Position numbers and translations under genes: made by a program. DNA of 64,000 bases from an uncultured Clostridium sp. (GTDB taxonomy: Bacteria; Bacillota; Clostridia; Lachnospirales; Lachnospiraceae): positions 1 to 64,000 of the forward strand of contig NZ_URHZ01000021.1 of assembly GCF_900547735.1 (NCBI RefSeq). Reading direction: 5' to 3'. This document shows positions 44,292 to 53,748 of this stretch, one piece after another. Below the pieces are notes generated by a model, which ran no database searches, was not told where the DNA came from, and saw nothing but the letters and a program-made list of their open reading frames with translations. Each line of letters begins with the position of its first letter. Position 1 is the stretch's first letter.

Positions 44292-46106
44292 TTATTCCTC
44301 CATTTTCTCTCTGTCATCCCGGCTCATCTGGATTTCATAAATCCTGCGGTAGATTCCATTTTTCCGTATCAGTTCCCCATGGGTTCCGCACTCTTCTATT
44401 TTCCCCTGATTCAGCACCATAATCTCGTCTGCTCCCATCAGTGAGGTTACCCGATGTGAGATCAGTATTACCGTTGCCTCCCTCATATGCTCTTTCAGCG
44501 CATGACGGATGTTATAATCCGTCTGGGAATCGACGGCCGATAAGGAATCGTCAAAAACCATAATCGGCGCTTTCTGAAGCAGCATTCTTGCAATGGCAAT
44601 CCTCTGTTTCTGCCCGCCCGACAGCGTGACTCCCCGCTCTCCGACAAGTGTCTCATACCCGTCCGGGAAGTTCATGATAGCGTCGTCGATACACGCAATC
44701 TGCGCCGCATACCGGATCTCTTCCATGGATGCATCCGGTACGGAAGCCGCAATATTTTCCCGAATTGTCCTGGAATATAAAAACGGCTCCTGCAATACCA
44801 TCCCGATATTTCTCCTGAGCACCTCAATCGGGATATCCTGAATCTCTCTGCCGCCAATGCAAATACTTCCCTTGTTCCCGTCCAGCTCATACAGCCTTGA
44901 AAGAAGCTGGATGACCGTGGATTTTCCGCTTCCCGTTCCACCTAAAATACCAAATGTCCGGCCCTCCGGGATCGTGAAGGAGACGTCCCGAAGCACCTCT
45001 TTTCCTTCCTCATAGCCAAAGGAAACATGGCGGAAGGAGACATCATATTTTCCGGTAGCTTCTGTATTCTTCCTCCGGGATGCATCACACGATTTTCCTT
45101 TTTCGTATTCCTCTTCTTTTCCATATTCCTCTTCCTCGGAACGAATGATATAGTCCACTCGTTCAAAAGAAACGCCGGCTTTACTCATATCCGACAGGAT
45201 ACGGCCGAGGCCGCGGATCGGCCACACGAGCGTAGAATTATAAGCAGCAAACGCGATAAATTCCCCTACAGATATGGAGCCGTTTACCGCTTCCATGACT
45301 CCGAAAATAATAACCGCAACTACCTGCAAGCCCGTTATCAGATCGCCAATCCCCCAGTACAAGCCGGATAAAGTCCCCAGGCGGATCCACAGTTTTGCAA
45401 AAGCGTCGTTCTTCTCATCAAACCGCTCCATTTCAAACTGTTCACGGCCAAATGCCCGTACCACCCGGACTCCTGTTGCATTTTCCTGCACCACAGTGGA
45501 AAGTTCTCCCTCCGCTTCATCCGCGGTGGTGAACCTTTTTGCTATCAGCTTATAAAATACCGTGGAATATACGATTACGACGGGTACAAACAGCAGAACG
45601 ATGCAGGACAGCTTCACGTTCATGGAAAACATCATAACAAAAGAAATAACCACAAGAAACGCCGTGCGGAACACTTCCAGAAGCTGTGTCACGACAAAAC
45701 CGCGGATTACCTCCACATCGGAAGTACACCGCTGAATAATATCTCCTGTCTGATGCCTGTCGTGCCACCTCATCGGAAGTTTCTGTACATGGATAAATAA
45801 TGTATCCCTTAAATTTTTTGCAAAATTCTCACCCGCTTTCGCCGTGTTGGTACGGCTTATATAGGTAAAAATTCCTGAAGCTACCGCGACGGCCACTATC
45901 ATCAAAGCCAGCACCCATAGTTTATCCGACAGATAACTACCACCGTTTCCGCTCAGCACCTCATCAACACTGAAACGGAAAATCTGCGGTGTCAGCGCAT
46001 TTAAAATGGTCGATATCAGCGACGCGGCTATCGCCACTGCGAAGTAGCCTTTTGAACCTTGAAGAAATCTAAATATTAAATCGATTTTTCTATTTTTTGA
46101 TTTCAT
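44292..46106 (-). CDS. ABC exporter half-transporter, subunit A (MdlA-like)
   Basis: 604 residues: six-helix exporter domain, Walker A GGTGSGKST, canonical signature TLSGGQKQRIAIARM, but Walker B IMVFDDSLSAVD with Asp in place of the catalytic Glu. A Lys/Glu-rich insertion (EEEEYGKEEEYEKGK) joins the two domains. With the STGEK signature of its partner this gives one degenerate ATP site, as in heterodimeric exporters such as TM287/288 (family knowledge). Confidence 0.92.
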   Translation of the reverse strand: MKSKNRKIDLIFRFLQGSKGYFAVAIAASLISTILNALTPQIFRFSVDEVLSGNGGSYLSDKLWVLALMIVAVAVASGIFTYISRTNTAKAGENFAKNLRDTLFIHVQKLPMRWHDRHQTGDIIQRCTSDVEVIRGFVVTQLLEVFRTAFLVVISFVMMFSMNVKLSCIVLLFVPVVIVYSTVFYKLIAKRFTTADEAEGELSTVVQENATGVRVVRAFGREQFEMERFDEKNDAFAKLWIRLGTLSGLYWGIGDLITGLQVVAVIIFGVMEAVNGSISVGEFIAFAAYNSTLVWPIRGLGRILSDMSKAGVSFERVDYIIRSEEEEYGKEEEYEKGKSCDASRRKNTEATGKYDVSFRHVSFGYEEGKEVLRDVSFTIPEGRTFGILGGTGSGKSTVIQLLSRLYELDGNKGSICIGGREIQDIPIEVLRRNIGMVLQEPFLYSRTIRENIAASVPDASMEEIRYAAQIACIDDAIMNFPDGYETLVGERGVTLSGGQKQRIAIARMLLQKAPIMVFDDSLSAVDSQTDYNIRHALKEHMREATVILISHRVTSLMGADEIMVLNQGKIEECGTHGELIRKNGIYRRIYEIQMSRDDREKMEE

Positions 46107-46580
46107 GATTTTTTCCTTGTTTTTATTCTGGTCTATTATTATGAATCGGGGGACAGATGTGATGTTAAATGCAGTCCTGTAAATTGCTGTTTTGATAACT
46201 GCCGTCTTGTAACCGCTGTCTTGTTAAATACTGTTTCGTTAACTTCTGTCTGCCTTCTTCATTCTATCATTTTTAAAGAAGATTACAACCGAATGGCGAA
46301 GATATCTTTATAATAATCGTGTTACACGTTATTGTTCACATCGCATTGCGCTGTGAACAATAACACGCTTCGCGGAATGCATCCCGAGTGAACAGTAACT
46401 GTTACACATTCAGCCGTTTATGCTATTTCCAATACAAATTCAAAATTTTTTATTTATCAACGTCATTTCCGGCTGCATCTATTATGCTTAAGCCAGTCTG
46501 CAAGATATTGGGCCGGCTCTGAAATATTATGCATATTCTTTTATTGTCTGTTGCATTTCCCATTCTTATTTATGGCAAGC
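46107..46580. repeat. Intergenic region with hairpin repeats
   Basis: About 470 bp without a gene. It holds a perfect 13-bp inverted repeat GTTATTGTTCACA / TGTGAACAATAAC (46,328-46,364), followed by ACACGCTTCGCGGAATGCA (46,364-46,382) and the small palindrome ACAGTAACTGT (46,391). The CGCGGAATGCA box also occurs at 36,413-36,424 next to a GTGAAAA hairpin. No ORF seen. Confidence 0.5.
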
Positions 46581-46627
46581 AAAAAAGCAGATATCCCTCA
46601 CTTCCAGCCGGAATGTGCAATATCTGC
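46581..46627 (-). terminator. Terminator of the permease-phosphoribosyltransferase operon
   Basis: Arms GCAGATAT / ATATCTGC (46,587-46,627) with six T on the minus side. It lies 190 bp past the phosphoribosyltransferase stop; the bases between carry nothing recognisable. Confidence 0.7.
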
Positions 46628-46814
46628 CTTCTTTTTATTTATCCTGAACTCCTTATGCTGAACTCCTGCAGCCAGTATCATCTCATATCCGATTCATGAA
46701 TATGGGGCTTCATCCACTTCATAGATAAGGGGCGACGACGGAATATAACACCCGGATTTCTGCTATAAGTACAGTAGCCGGTATACGCCGGGTATAATGT
46801 CCACTTTGTAGGCG

Positions 46815-47384
46815 TTATGCCTTGATTTCATAGTTTCCATTATCAGATTTCTGAAATAACGGCAGCTTTTGCAGAAAAATGATGTCATCCCTCTTTGCCG
46901 CGTTTCCCTCTGCGAGAACCGCTGCTTTTTTAGTGACAATCCCCTCTGCACTTTCAACCAGAGCTTCCAGTGCATAGAGAGACTCTCCGGTAGAAATCAC
47001 GTCGTCAACGATACACACTCTTTTTCCCCGTATCCTCTCCGCATCATGACCATCCAGATACAGATGCTGCTCCCCTGAGGTAGTGATCGAATGCACGGAA
47101 ACCGATACCACTCCGCTCATATAAGATTTAATGCTTTTTCTTGCAACAATAAACTCTTTTTTCCCAAGGATTCTGCTGATTTCATAGGCCAGGGCAATTC
47201 CCTTGGCTTCCGCCGTCACAATCACATCCACATCCCCGATCTTCTTAACAAGCTCCGGTGCACAGGCCATGATCAGTTCCGTATCTCCCATAATCACAAA
47301 GCTGGCGAAGGCCAGATCGTCCTCCAAATCGATAAAAGGCAACTCCCGTTTAACACCAAAAAGATTTAATTCATAGGTATTCAT
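46815..47384 (-). CDS. Purine-type phosphoribosyltransferase (Apt/Xpt-like)
   Basis: 189 residues from ATG 47,384 (SD GGGAGG). PRPP motif VCIVDDVISTGESLYA, with AEAKGIALAYEISRIL and a hood region like adenine/xanthine transferases. It converts a purine base plus PRPP into a nucleotide. The permease upstream on the same strand supplies the base. The exact base is not decidable. Confidence 0.9.
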   Translation of the reverse strand: MNTYELNLFGVKRELPFIDLEDDLAFASFVIMGDTELIMACAPELVKKIGDVDVIVTAEAKGIALAYEISRILGKKEFIVARKSIKSYMSGVVSVSVHSITTSGEQHLYLDGHDAERIRGKRVCIVDDVISTGESLYALEALVESAEGIVTKKAAVLAEGNAAKRDDIIFLQKLPLFQKSDNGNYEIKA

Positions 47385-47402
47385 AAATGATTTCCTCCCT
47401 AT

Positions 47403-47472
47403 ACAGTCCAAGTATTACAGTCTAAAAATCATAGTCTAAAAATCACAGTCTAAGAATTACAGTCCAAGAATT
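47403..47472. repeat. 14-bp tandem repeat, five units, over the permease stop codon
   Basis: Five exact 14-bp steps of the type ACAGTCTAAAAATC: 47,403, 47,417, 47,431, 47,445, 47,459. The last unit encodes the final codons and TAA of the permease (ending I-L-G-L). The others fill the gap to the phosphoribosyltransferase SD. Confidence 0.85.
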
Positions 47473-48515
47473 CTGGCTGCAATTCCGGCAAGCATACCCA
47501 GAAATGGATTGGAGATTGCCGTAACAACGAGTGCACTTCCGCCTACCGCCGGATTAACCGCTAAAGCCGCCGGTGCATCAATGATAAATGTCTTAAACAG
47601 GCCAAGCACAAGCAGAAATCCTGCAATAGACGAAGCCGGAACATAATTTCCAATCTTAGGAAGCAGTCCGCTTAAAAGAATTACGCCTACCACCACCATC
47701 ATCGCCACACCTGCCCATACCGGGTGGGGTGCATTCGCGGTAGCGGAGATAATCGACTCAACCGGTGCGCCGCCGAAGAAGGAGGAACCGATATCAGCAA
47801 GAGAAGAGATTAAAGTTAAATGATCCACATTAAAGGTGTCCGTCCCTGCCATGCTGGCAGTGATTGCTCCGAAAGAAATATTGGAACCAATATTTAAACA
47901 GACCATGCCGAGAGCGCCGAAAATAACCGTTCCGTTGATTGTAAATTTCTGACGCGTAAATTTGTCATCGGCAACAACAATGTTTTTCTTTTCTTTATTA
48001 AATATGGCCGACGCTATACTGGAGATGGTGACTGAGATAACAATTGTGTAAACCAGTGTATTGGCACTGTTTCTGGTCAAAAGATAGGTAATCACCGCAG
48101 CGGCCAGAGAAACACCTCCTGCCAGACGATCCTCCTTAACCATGTTAACAGCCGCTTTTGTTAAAATCAATCCAACTCCGGCCATCATTCCGTTTGCAAT
48201 ATCCGTTCCGATAAACTCCACAATCCTGGTCAGCATTCCGCATGCTCCGACTACGGCAAGGATAACCGCTCCGATAAAAATCATGGTACACCGCTCCGAG
48301 CGGTTTCTTCCGCTGGTACCCGCGTACGTTATAGTTTCCGCCTGAAATGAAATCGGCGCCACATTTCCCGTAATTACGTTTCCCGCTGCCCCGATAAAAA
48401 ATGCCATCGCCGTCGGAACGGCTGCAAATCCAAAAGAAAGCGCCAGAAGTCCCTGAGGAAGCGCGTTCAAAACAACACCAAATACGGCAAGTAAATCTGT
48501 CAGTAATGCATTCAT
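47457..48515 (-). CDS. NCS2-type purine permease, short form
   Basis: 352 residues, ten or more membrane helices. Family-like stretches are GNVITGNVAPISFQAETITYAG, SSFFGGAPVESIISATANAP and a late NYVPASSIAGFLLVLG. It is shorter than usual NCS2 permeases (about 430 residues). Its coupling to a purine phosphoribosyltransferase points to uptake of adenine, guanine or hypoxanthine/xanthine. Divergent from a LysR gene. Confidence 0.78.
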   Translation of the reverse strand: MNALLTDLLAVFGVVLNALPQGLLALSFGFAAVPTAMAFFIGAAGNVITGNVAPISFQAETITYAGTSGRNRSERCTMIFIGAVILAVVGACGMLTRIVEFIGTDIANGMMAGVGLILTKAAVNMVKEDRLAGGVSLAAAVITYLLTRNSANTLVYTIVISVTISSIASAIFNKEKKNIVVADDKFTRQKFTINGTVIFGALGMVCLNIGSNISFGAITASMAGTDTFNVDHLTLISSLADIGSSFFGGAPVESIISATANAPHPVWAGVAMMVVVGVILLSGLLPKIGNYVPASSIAGFLLVLGLFKTFIIDAPAALAVNPAVGGSALVVTAISNPFLGMLAGIAARILGL

Positions 48516-48702
48516 TGTAATCTTTAGTCCCCCTTATTTTCATTAATCAATATTAATAAGTATAGCTTATAACATGCACATCTTTTATAAGTATGCTTTT
48601 TTAAAAACAATTTGCATTGTAGCATATATTTTAATATAATAAAACTATCATTTTTACATAGTTATTATAATAATTTTATTATGATACAAGGGAGCTTTTA
48701 CC

Positions 48703-49581
48703 ATGACTTTAGAATCTTACCGGAATTTTATTGCAATTGTAGAATGTGGAAGTATTTTAGCTGCATCAAATAAATTACTGATTGCCCAGCCTTCGCTCAG
48801 CAACCAGCTCAAAAATATAGAAGCTTATTATGGAGCAAAGCTGTTAATCCGAAACCGGCACAAGCTGGAACTGACCGATGCCGGGCGTGTGTTTTATCTG
48901 CGGGCAAGGGAAATCTGTCAGGCTGAAGAAAAGCTTCACAACGAAATTCACAATAAAAAAACATCTTTTTCCGAACTGTTAAAGCTGTCGATCCCGGCGG
49001 GGAACTCCGCCTATTTTCTCCACCATCTGTTCGATGATTTCCGGGCCGAATATCCCAATGTCAATTTTGATTTTTATGAAATTCCCAGCGATTTCGCGAT
49101 TCCCAATGTCCTGAACCATGTGACGGAAATCGGGCTCATACGCTCCAACCTCCCCGGCTATGCTTCTCTGGCCGTATACCCCTATGAGAAAGAGAAAATC
49201 GTGGCAATCTGCAGACCGGAGCATCCTCTGATGCTGAAAGGTGATATACTTGATATTTCCCAACTGGCAGATTATCCGCTGGCTGTTCCCTTTGACTGTC
49301 TGGATCTCGTCCGCTCTTCCTTTGGGCATTGCCTGCTGGCACCGAATATTTCGATTATCACTTCTTCCAATGCAACTGCAATCGAGTGGGCCAGATCTTT
49401 CGGCACAGTTGCCCTGGCCTCCCTGACAGCGGCCGATTTTCAGCATATTCATGACCTGTCGGTGAAACATTTTTCGGATGAAAATCTCTTTATTACCAGT
49501 GCTTTTATTGTTAATAAGGAATATCCGCTGTCGCAGGCGGCACGGAATTTTTTGGGGTTTCATGGGGTTGATGTTGGGTGA
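48703..49581 (+). CDS. LysR-family regulator divergent from the purine operon
   Basis: 292 residues. HTH (MTLESYRNFIAIVECGSILAAS..QPSLSNQLKNIE) and a C-terminal effector domain. It shares a 187-bp AT-rich intergenic region with the permease gene and probably controls it. Confidence 0.9.
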   Translation: MTLESYRNFIAIVECGSILAASNKLLIAQPSLSNQLKNIEAYYGAKLLIRNRHKLELTDAGRVFYLRAREICQAEEKLHNEIHNKKTSFSELLKLSIPAGNSAYFLHHLFDDFRAEYPNVNFDFYEIPSDFAIPNVLNHVTEIGLIRSNLPGYASLAVYPYEKEKIVAICRPEHPLMLKGDILDISQLADYPLAVPFDCLDLVRSSFGHCLLAPNISIITSSNATAIEWARSFGTVALASLTAADFQHIHDLSVKHFSDENLFITSAFIVNKEYPLSQAARNFLGFHGVDVG

Positions 49582-49713
49582 AGGGATGGGATAAGGAGCC
49601 AATGTAGATTTGTTGTCTGATCGGGAAAATTAAATTAACAGTAATGTAATTATTATTAGAAAATGGTGGAGTTTTTAGATTTACTTGCTTTGAGTCTGTA
49701 AATCTCTGTATCC

Positions 49714-49769
49714 GGAGGGCGTTGCTCCATAGATGAGCAATCATCTATGGAGCAACGCTCCCTTTTTGT
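49714..49769. terminator. Terminator-like hairpin at the left side of the IS element
   Basis: Arms of about 20 bp around GGGCGTTGCTCCATAGATGA (49,717-49,736) and its complement (49,741-49,762), then CCCTTTTTG. It may end the LysR transcript and shield the transposase from it. Confidence 0.75.
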
Positions 49770-49824
49770 ACCCTCAAATAGAAAACGGACTCCGAAGAGT
49801 CCTCTATCCGTGGTATAATTAATT

Positions 49825-51408
49825 ATGCGAATAAACAATTATACTATAAAAGATTATACCGAACTTGGCGCAACTTATCAACTGGTTTTGCCATTAAGTT
49901 TGGAAGGTCTGGTTCCGAACGATGATTCTGTCCGACTGCTGAGCCACGAATTGGAGGATTTAGATTACAGCAAGTTGTATCTGGCTTACTCTGCCAAAGG
50001 CAGAAATCCGGCAGTGGATCCTAAGACTATGTTCAAGATCCTGACTTACGCTTATTCTCAAACGATTTACTCTTCCAGAAAAATTGAAACTGCCTGCCGC
50101 AGAGACATCAACTTCATGTGGCTGCTGGCCGGACAGAAAGCACCGGATCACAGCACCATTGCCCGGTTCCGAACCGGTTTTCTTCTTAAAGCCTGCGAGG
50201 ACCCTTGCTGCGGCGGGAGAGCTGTCTAAAGAGACCTTGTTCATTGACGGTACAAAGGCCTGTGCCAACAAATACACCTTTGTCTGGAAGAAGTCGATGG
50301 CCAGATGGGAAGAAAAAATGTATGAGAAAATAGGAAACGCCGTTGGGTTGCTGAACCATGAATACATCCAGTCATTTACCGTGTCACGTAAGCAACGGGC
50401 AGAGGATTTGCAAAGAATTCTGGACTTTTTGGAAGCGTATACAAAAGAGCACGGCATTGTATTTGTATCCGGCCGTGGGAAAAGAAAAACGGCTCATCAG
50501 CGTTATCAGGAGATGTTCCGCCGTTTCCTTGACCGCCAGAGGCTCTATGATCTGCATCGTTCTCATTTGGAAGGGCGCAACAGCTATTCCAAAACCAATG
50601 TGGATGCCACGTTTATGCATATGAAAGACGACCACATGAGAAATGCCCAGTTAAAACCGGGATACAACGTCCAGATTGGAGTAGACAGTGAATATATTGT
50701 TTCAGCCGAGATATTTCAAGAGCGAAATGATGTGTGGACCCTAATCCCATTTCTAAAACACATGGAAAAGGATCTGGGGTTTCGTTATCCCAGCGTGACA
50801 GCAGATTCCGGTTACGAAAGCGAGGAGGGCTACCACTATCTGCAGGAACACCGGCAGACTCCTTATATCAAACCGCAGACATATGAACAATGGAAAAAGC
50901 GTAGTTTTAAAAAAGACATCAGCAAGCGGGAAAACATGGCATATGACGAGGCTGCTGATATCTATACCTGCCACGCCGAAAAAGAGCTGCGCGCACTATA
51001 CATAAAAAAGCAGAAAAGCAAAAGCGAGTACGAATCCGAAGTAACGGTATATGAATGTGAAAACTGTGTGGGCTGCCCCAACAAAGAGGCATGCACGAAA
51101 GCCAGGGGAAACAAACGTCTGTATGTTTTCAAAACCTTCATAGAGAGGCGGAAGGAATCCTATGAAAATATCATGAGCGAAACGGTAGTTCTGTATCGGA
51201 TGAACCGATGAACCGATCGCTCCAGGTAGAAGGAGCCTTCGGGGTGTTAAAAAATGACTATGAGTTTCGAAGATTTTTACTGCGGGGGAAAATCCGAGTG
51301 AAACTGGAGATTCTGCTGCTGTGCATGAGGTATAACATCAACAAACTCCATGCTAAAATTCAGAACGGACGGACAGGGAGCCATCTGTTTTTGTTAAAAA
51401 CCGCATAG
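49825..51408 (+). pseudogene. IS1182-family transposase, broken by two frameshifts
   Basis: Frame 1 (49,825-~50,200) carries the N-terminal DUF772-like part (YSQTIYSSRKIETACRRDINFMWLLAG, DHSTIARFR). Frame 2 (~50,200-51,211) carries the DDE core (ETLFIDGTKACANKYTFVWKK, VTADSGYESEEGY) and the Cys cluster CENCVGCPNKEAC. The C-terminus (SLQVEGAFGVLKNDYEFRRFLLRG) is in a third frame. The second break is an 8-bp tandem duplication ATGAACCG (51,200-51,215). The first looks like a small deletion near 50,195. Not able to make full transposase. Confidence 0.88.
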
Positions 51409-51563
51409 AAAAGAGGAAGAAATCAAGAGAGTTATTAAAGTACGCCAAAAAAACGGTTGGAATTCTGGTTTGCAGATTCCATCCGTTTTTTGTCCGCATA
51501 GAACGAGGGGCATCGTTCTATCACTTTGTTTCAGTGATTTTGCGACACCCCCTTGAGTAAGAT

Positions 51564-53470
51564 TTATAATGGATCAGCTCCATATTTTTCTAATTCATTT
51601 TTCACTTCATCCACAGTCTTTGGATACAAATACTGCAAAGCAAAATCGTACCATTGATGATTCTGATTTGACATCAGCGATTTTGTAGGGGAATTATTTA
51701 TAACGTGCGTACTGATTTTATAAGGCAAGTGCATCCCAAGGCATATGAGGATCAATGAATTGAGCGAAGTCGTTTCGCCCTTCACTACTCTCTGTACCGT
51801 TGCCTCATTCAAGCCTGTGCGTCTGCCGATTTCTGCCGCAGTTACATTTCTCCAGGTCATAGCCTTATCCAAGCAGACGGTATAGTCAATTGGCAACTCA
51901 CTAAAGAAACGATTTTCCTCTGCTACCGTTTCAGCCACCAACTTGATCTGCTTATCTTTCGATGAATTCTCATACCCGTCATGGAAAGTAACGTTGAAAT
52001 CCACAGCCGATGCTTTATCACGATTTAAGAAGCATTCACTGTGATACTGCTGACTAATCTTAGATTTGACTGACAAATCAAAGACAAGGCAACACTCATC
52101 CATATGATTGCGGGCATAATGCGTAAGCGCAGCATTCCCATCTTCATCTTGCTCCACATACAGATTGCTGTCTACAACCAGATGTGAATCCACATACAAA
52201 TATCGGCCTTTCTCCAAGACATCACGAAACTGCGGATTGCTAAATTTCATAATGGCAAGATCATACGTGGAAATAGAGAATGTCTGATTCGACTTTAAAA
52301 ATCCTTTTGTTGCCTTATGCGTTTTCACATATCTGCCATCAATATATGTAAATGCTCCGAGTGCCTCTTCATATCCGGCATCCAACATTCTGATTTTAGC
52401 AGCTGTCCTGGAAACACCAAAATCTAAGACCAATTGATCGATAATTGGCTCGATAATATCGATCATGTCATAAGCACTCAGGCTTTTTCGATATGTGGAG
52501 ATAAGGCTTTCTACTCGTTTCTTAACCATTGCCAAAGGCATCTGGATTTTAGGAGTCAGTGCATTGGCCTGCCACTCCATCCAATCAACAACGTTCCACT
52601 CGGCCTTATCGCCAACAACACCACCTTCAACCCGGTAGCCAATGTTCGTAAGGTCTTTATTATACAGCCTTGCAAGAGCAAACGCCTTCTGATGCTTATC
52701 CCAGTAAACACACTCATGAATGATGGTATTATTGGTTGCCCCAAGTACATACATAAATGCAACAGCCTTATCCACCAATATCGTCTTCTCCGGAATTACC
52801 TCAGAAACGATCTGCTCTGTTTCTGAATCATATAACTCCGTTTCGCATTCATGGAAATAACTTCTGCCAAAGATAGATCCTTCCTTATGTAATATTGACA
52901 AAACGAACATTTAAACCCATGCTCTCAGCCAGTTCGATGGGATTTACCCAAATTGGCTCAAGCAGTGCCTTCTTATAACAATCACGCAGGAACTGCTCGG
53001 TCACCTTTTCCAGGTTATCTTTATTAATCACCGGAACAAGTGCATCATCCATCGGCTTTTTTGCACGATTGTTCCGCTTGTAATCGGACACCTCAAATAT
53101 CTCAAAATCTGCTAAATCCTGTGCCAAGTCTCCCCGACAACGAATCATCATCCAGATTTTCTTTTCTTCAGTATCATCATAATGGTAATCCGCCTCATGG
53201 ATTTCAAAAACTACTGACAGAGCCACGTCAAATTGGATTGCCATTTCTGGTAAATCTTCGACCCATACAATGCTCCACATTAACAGCCTGAATCTCAGTT
53301 TCTCCTGCCCTGTGTATCTTGTACAATTCAATGTCCAAGTCATCCATATTTTCACGCAGAAATTCCTCTGCCGCTGCCCAGAACTGATTATCAAATGTTT
53401 GTGCGACATATTCTGTAAATGAGTGGCTGTCTGCCACACGCAATTTCCCCCTGTTTCCAGTCTTTTTCAA
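51564..53470 (-). pseudogene. ImmA/IrrE-type metallopeptidase with XRE-like HTH, split by frameshifts
   Basis: Three overlapping frames form one protein of about 635 residues. The N-terminus (RVADSHSFTEYVAQTF..) is in frame to about 53,245. The middle (VEDLPEMAIQFDVALSVVF.. to SMGLNVRFVNIT) ends at a TAA near 52,888, and the rest starts KEGSIFGRSYFHE. The second break fits one extra T in ACATAAGG. The Zn-peptidase site reads IIHECVYWDKH, so the second His of HExxH is Tyr. The C-terminus has an HTH (AAEIGRRTGLNEATVQRVV). Probably inactive. Lies 11 bp after a small gene. Confidence 0.75.
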
Positions 53471-53481
53471 AAGACTTTTAA

Positions 53482-53679
53482 TTATTCTGAATCTGATTCT
53501 TCTCCATCATCCTCAATAACGACCTTATAATTTTTTCGCAATCCGGAACGTGTTTTAGAAACAAATGCATGGAATTGCCTTGTATTTTTAAGTCCCAGAA
53601 TAGCGGTGCATTGCGAGGCATTACCAAAGGCTATAATTTCTTCTGTGCGTTCATCATACACAGTATAATACTTTCCCAA
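53482..53679 (-). CDS. Small protein linked to the ImmA/IrrE gene
   Basis: 65 residues from TTG 53,679, chosen because GGAGGAGGG precedes it; an ATG 18 bases earlier overlaps this SD. MGKYYTVYDERTEEII..FGNASQCTAILGL..FHAFVSKTRSG. The pattern resembles a short two-part domain that reads sequence or sets copy of a partner; no family recognised. Cotranscribed with the ImmA-like frame. Confidence 0.6.
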   Translation of the reverse strand: MGKYYTVYDERTEEIIAFGNASQCTAILGLKNTRQFHAFVSKTRSGLRKNYKVVIEDDGEESDSE

Positions 53680-53748
53680 TTTCCCTCCTCCAACCACTTA
53701 TATGTTCATATACTAATGATGGAATAAAGCCCCATGTATGTACCCGTG

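Larger units (their letters stand above)
49640..51553 (+). mobile_element. IS1182-type insertion sequence (ends approximate)
   Basis: Encloses the broken transposase. The right end is rich in hairpins (CATAGAACGAGGGGCATCGTTCTAT) and finishes with TTTCAGTGATTTTGCGACA near 51,551, 12 bp before the ImmA-like stop. A matching left inverted repeat was not found with confidence, so the left limit is a guess. It lies where host-like DNA changes to AT-rich island DNA. Confidence 0.6.
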
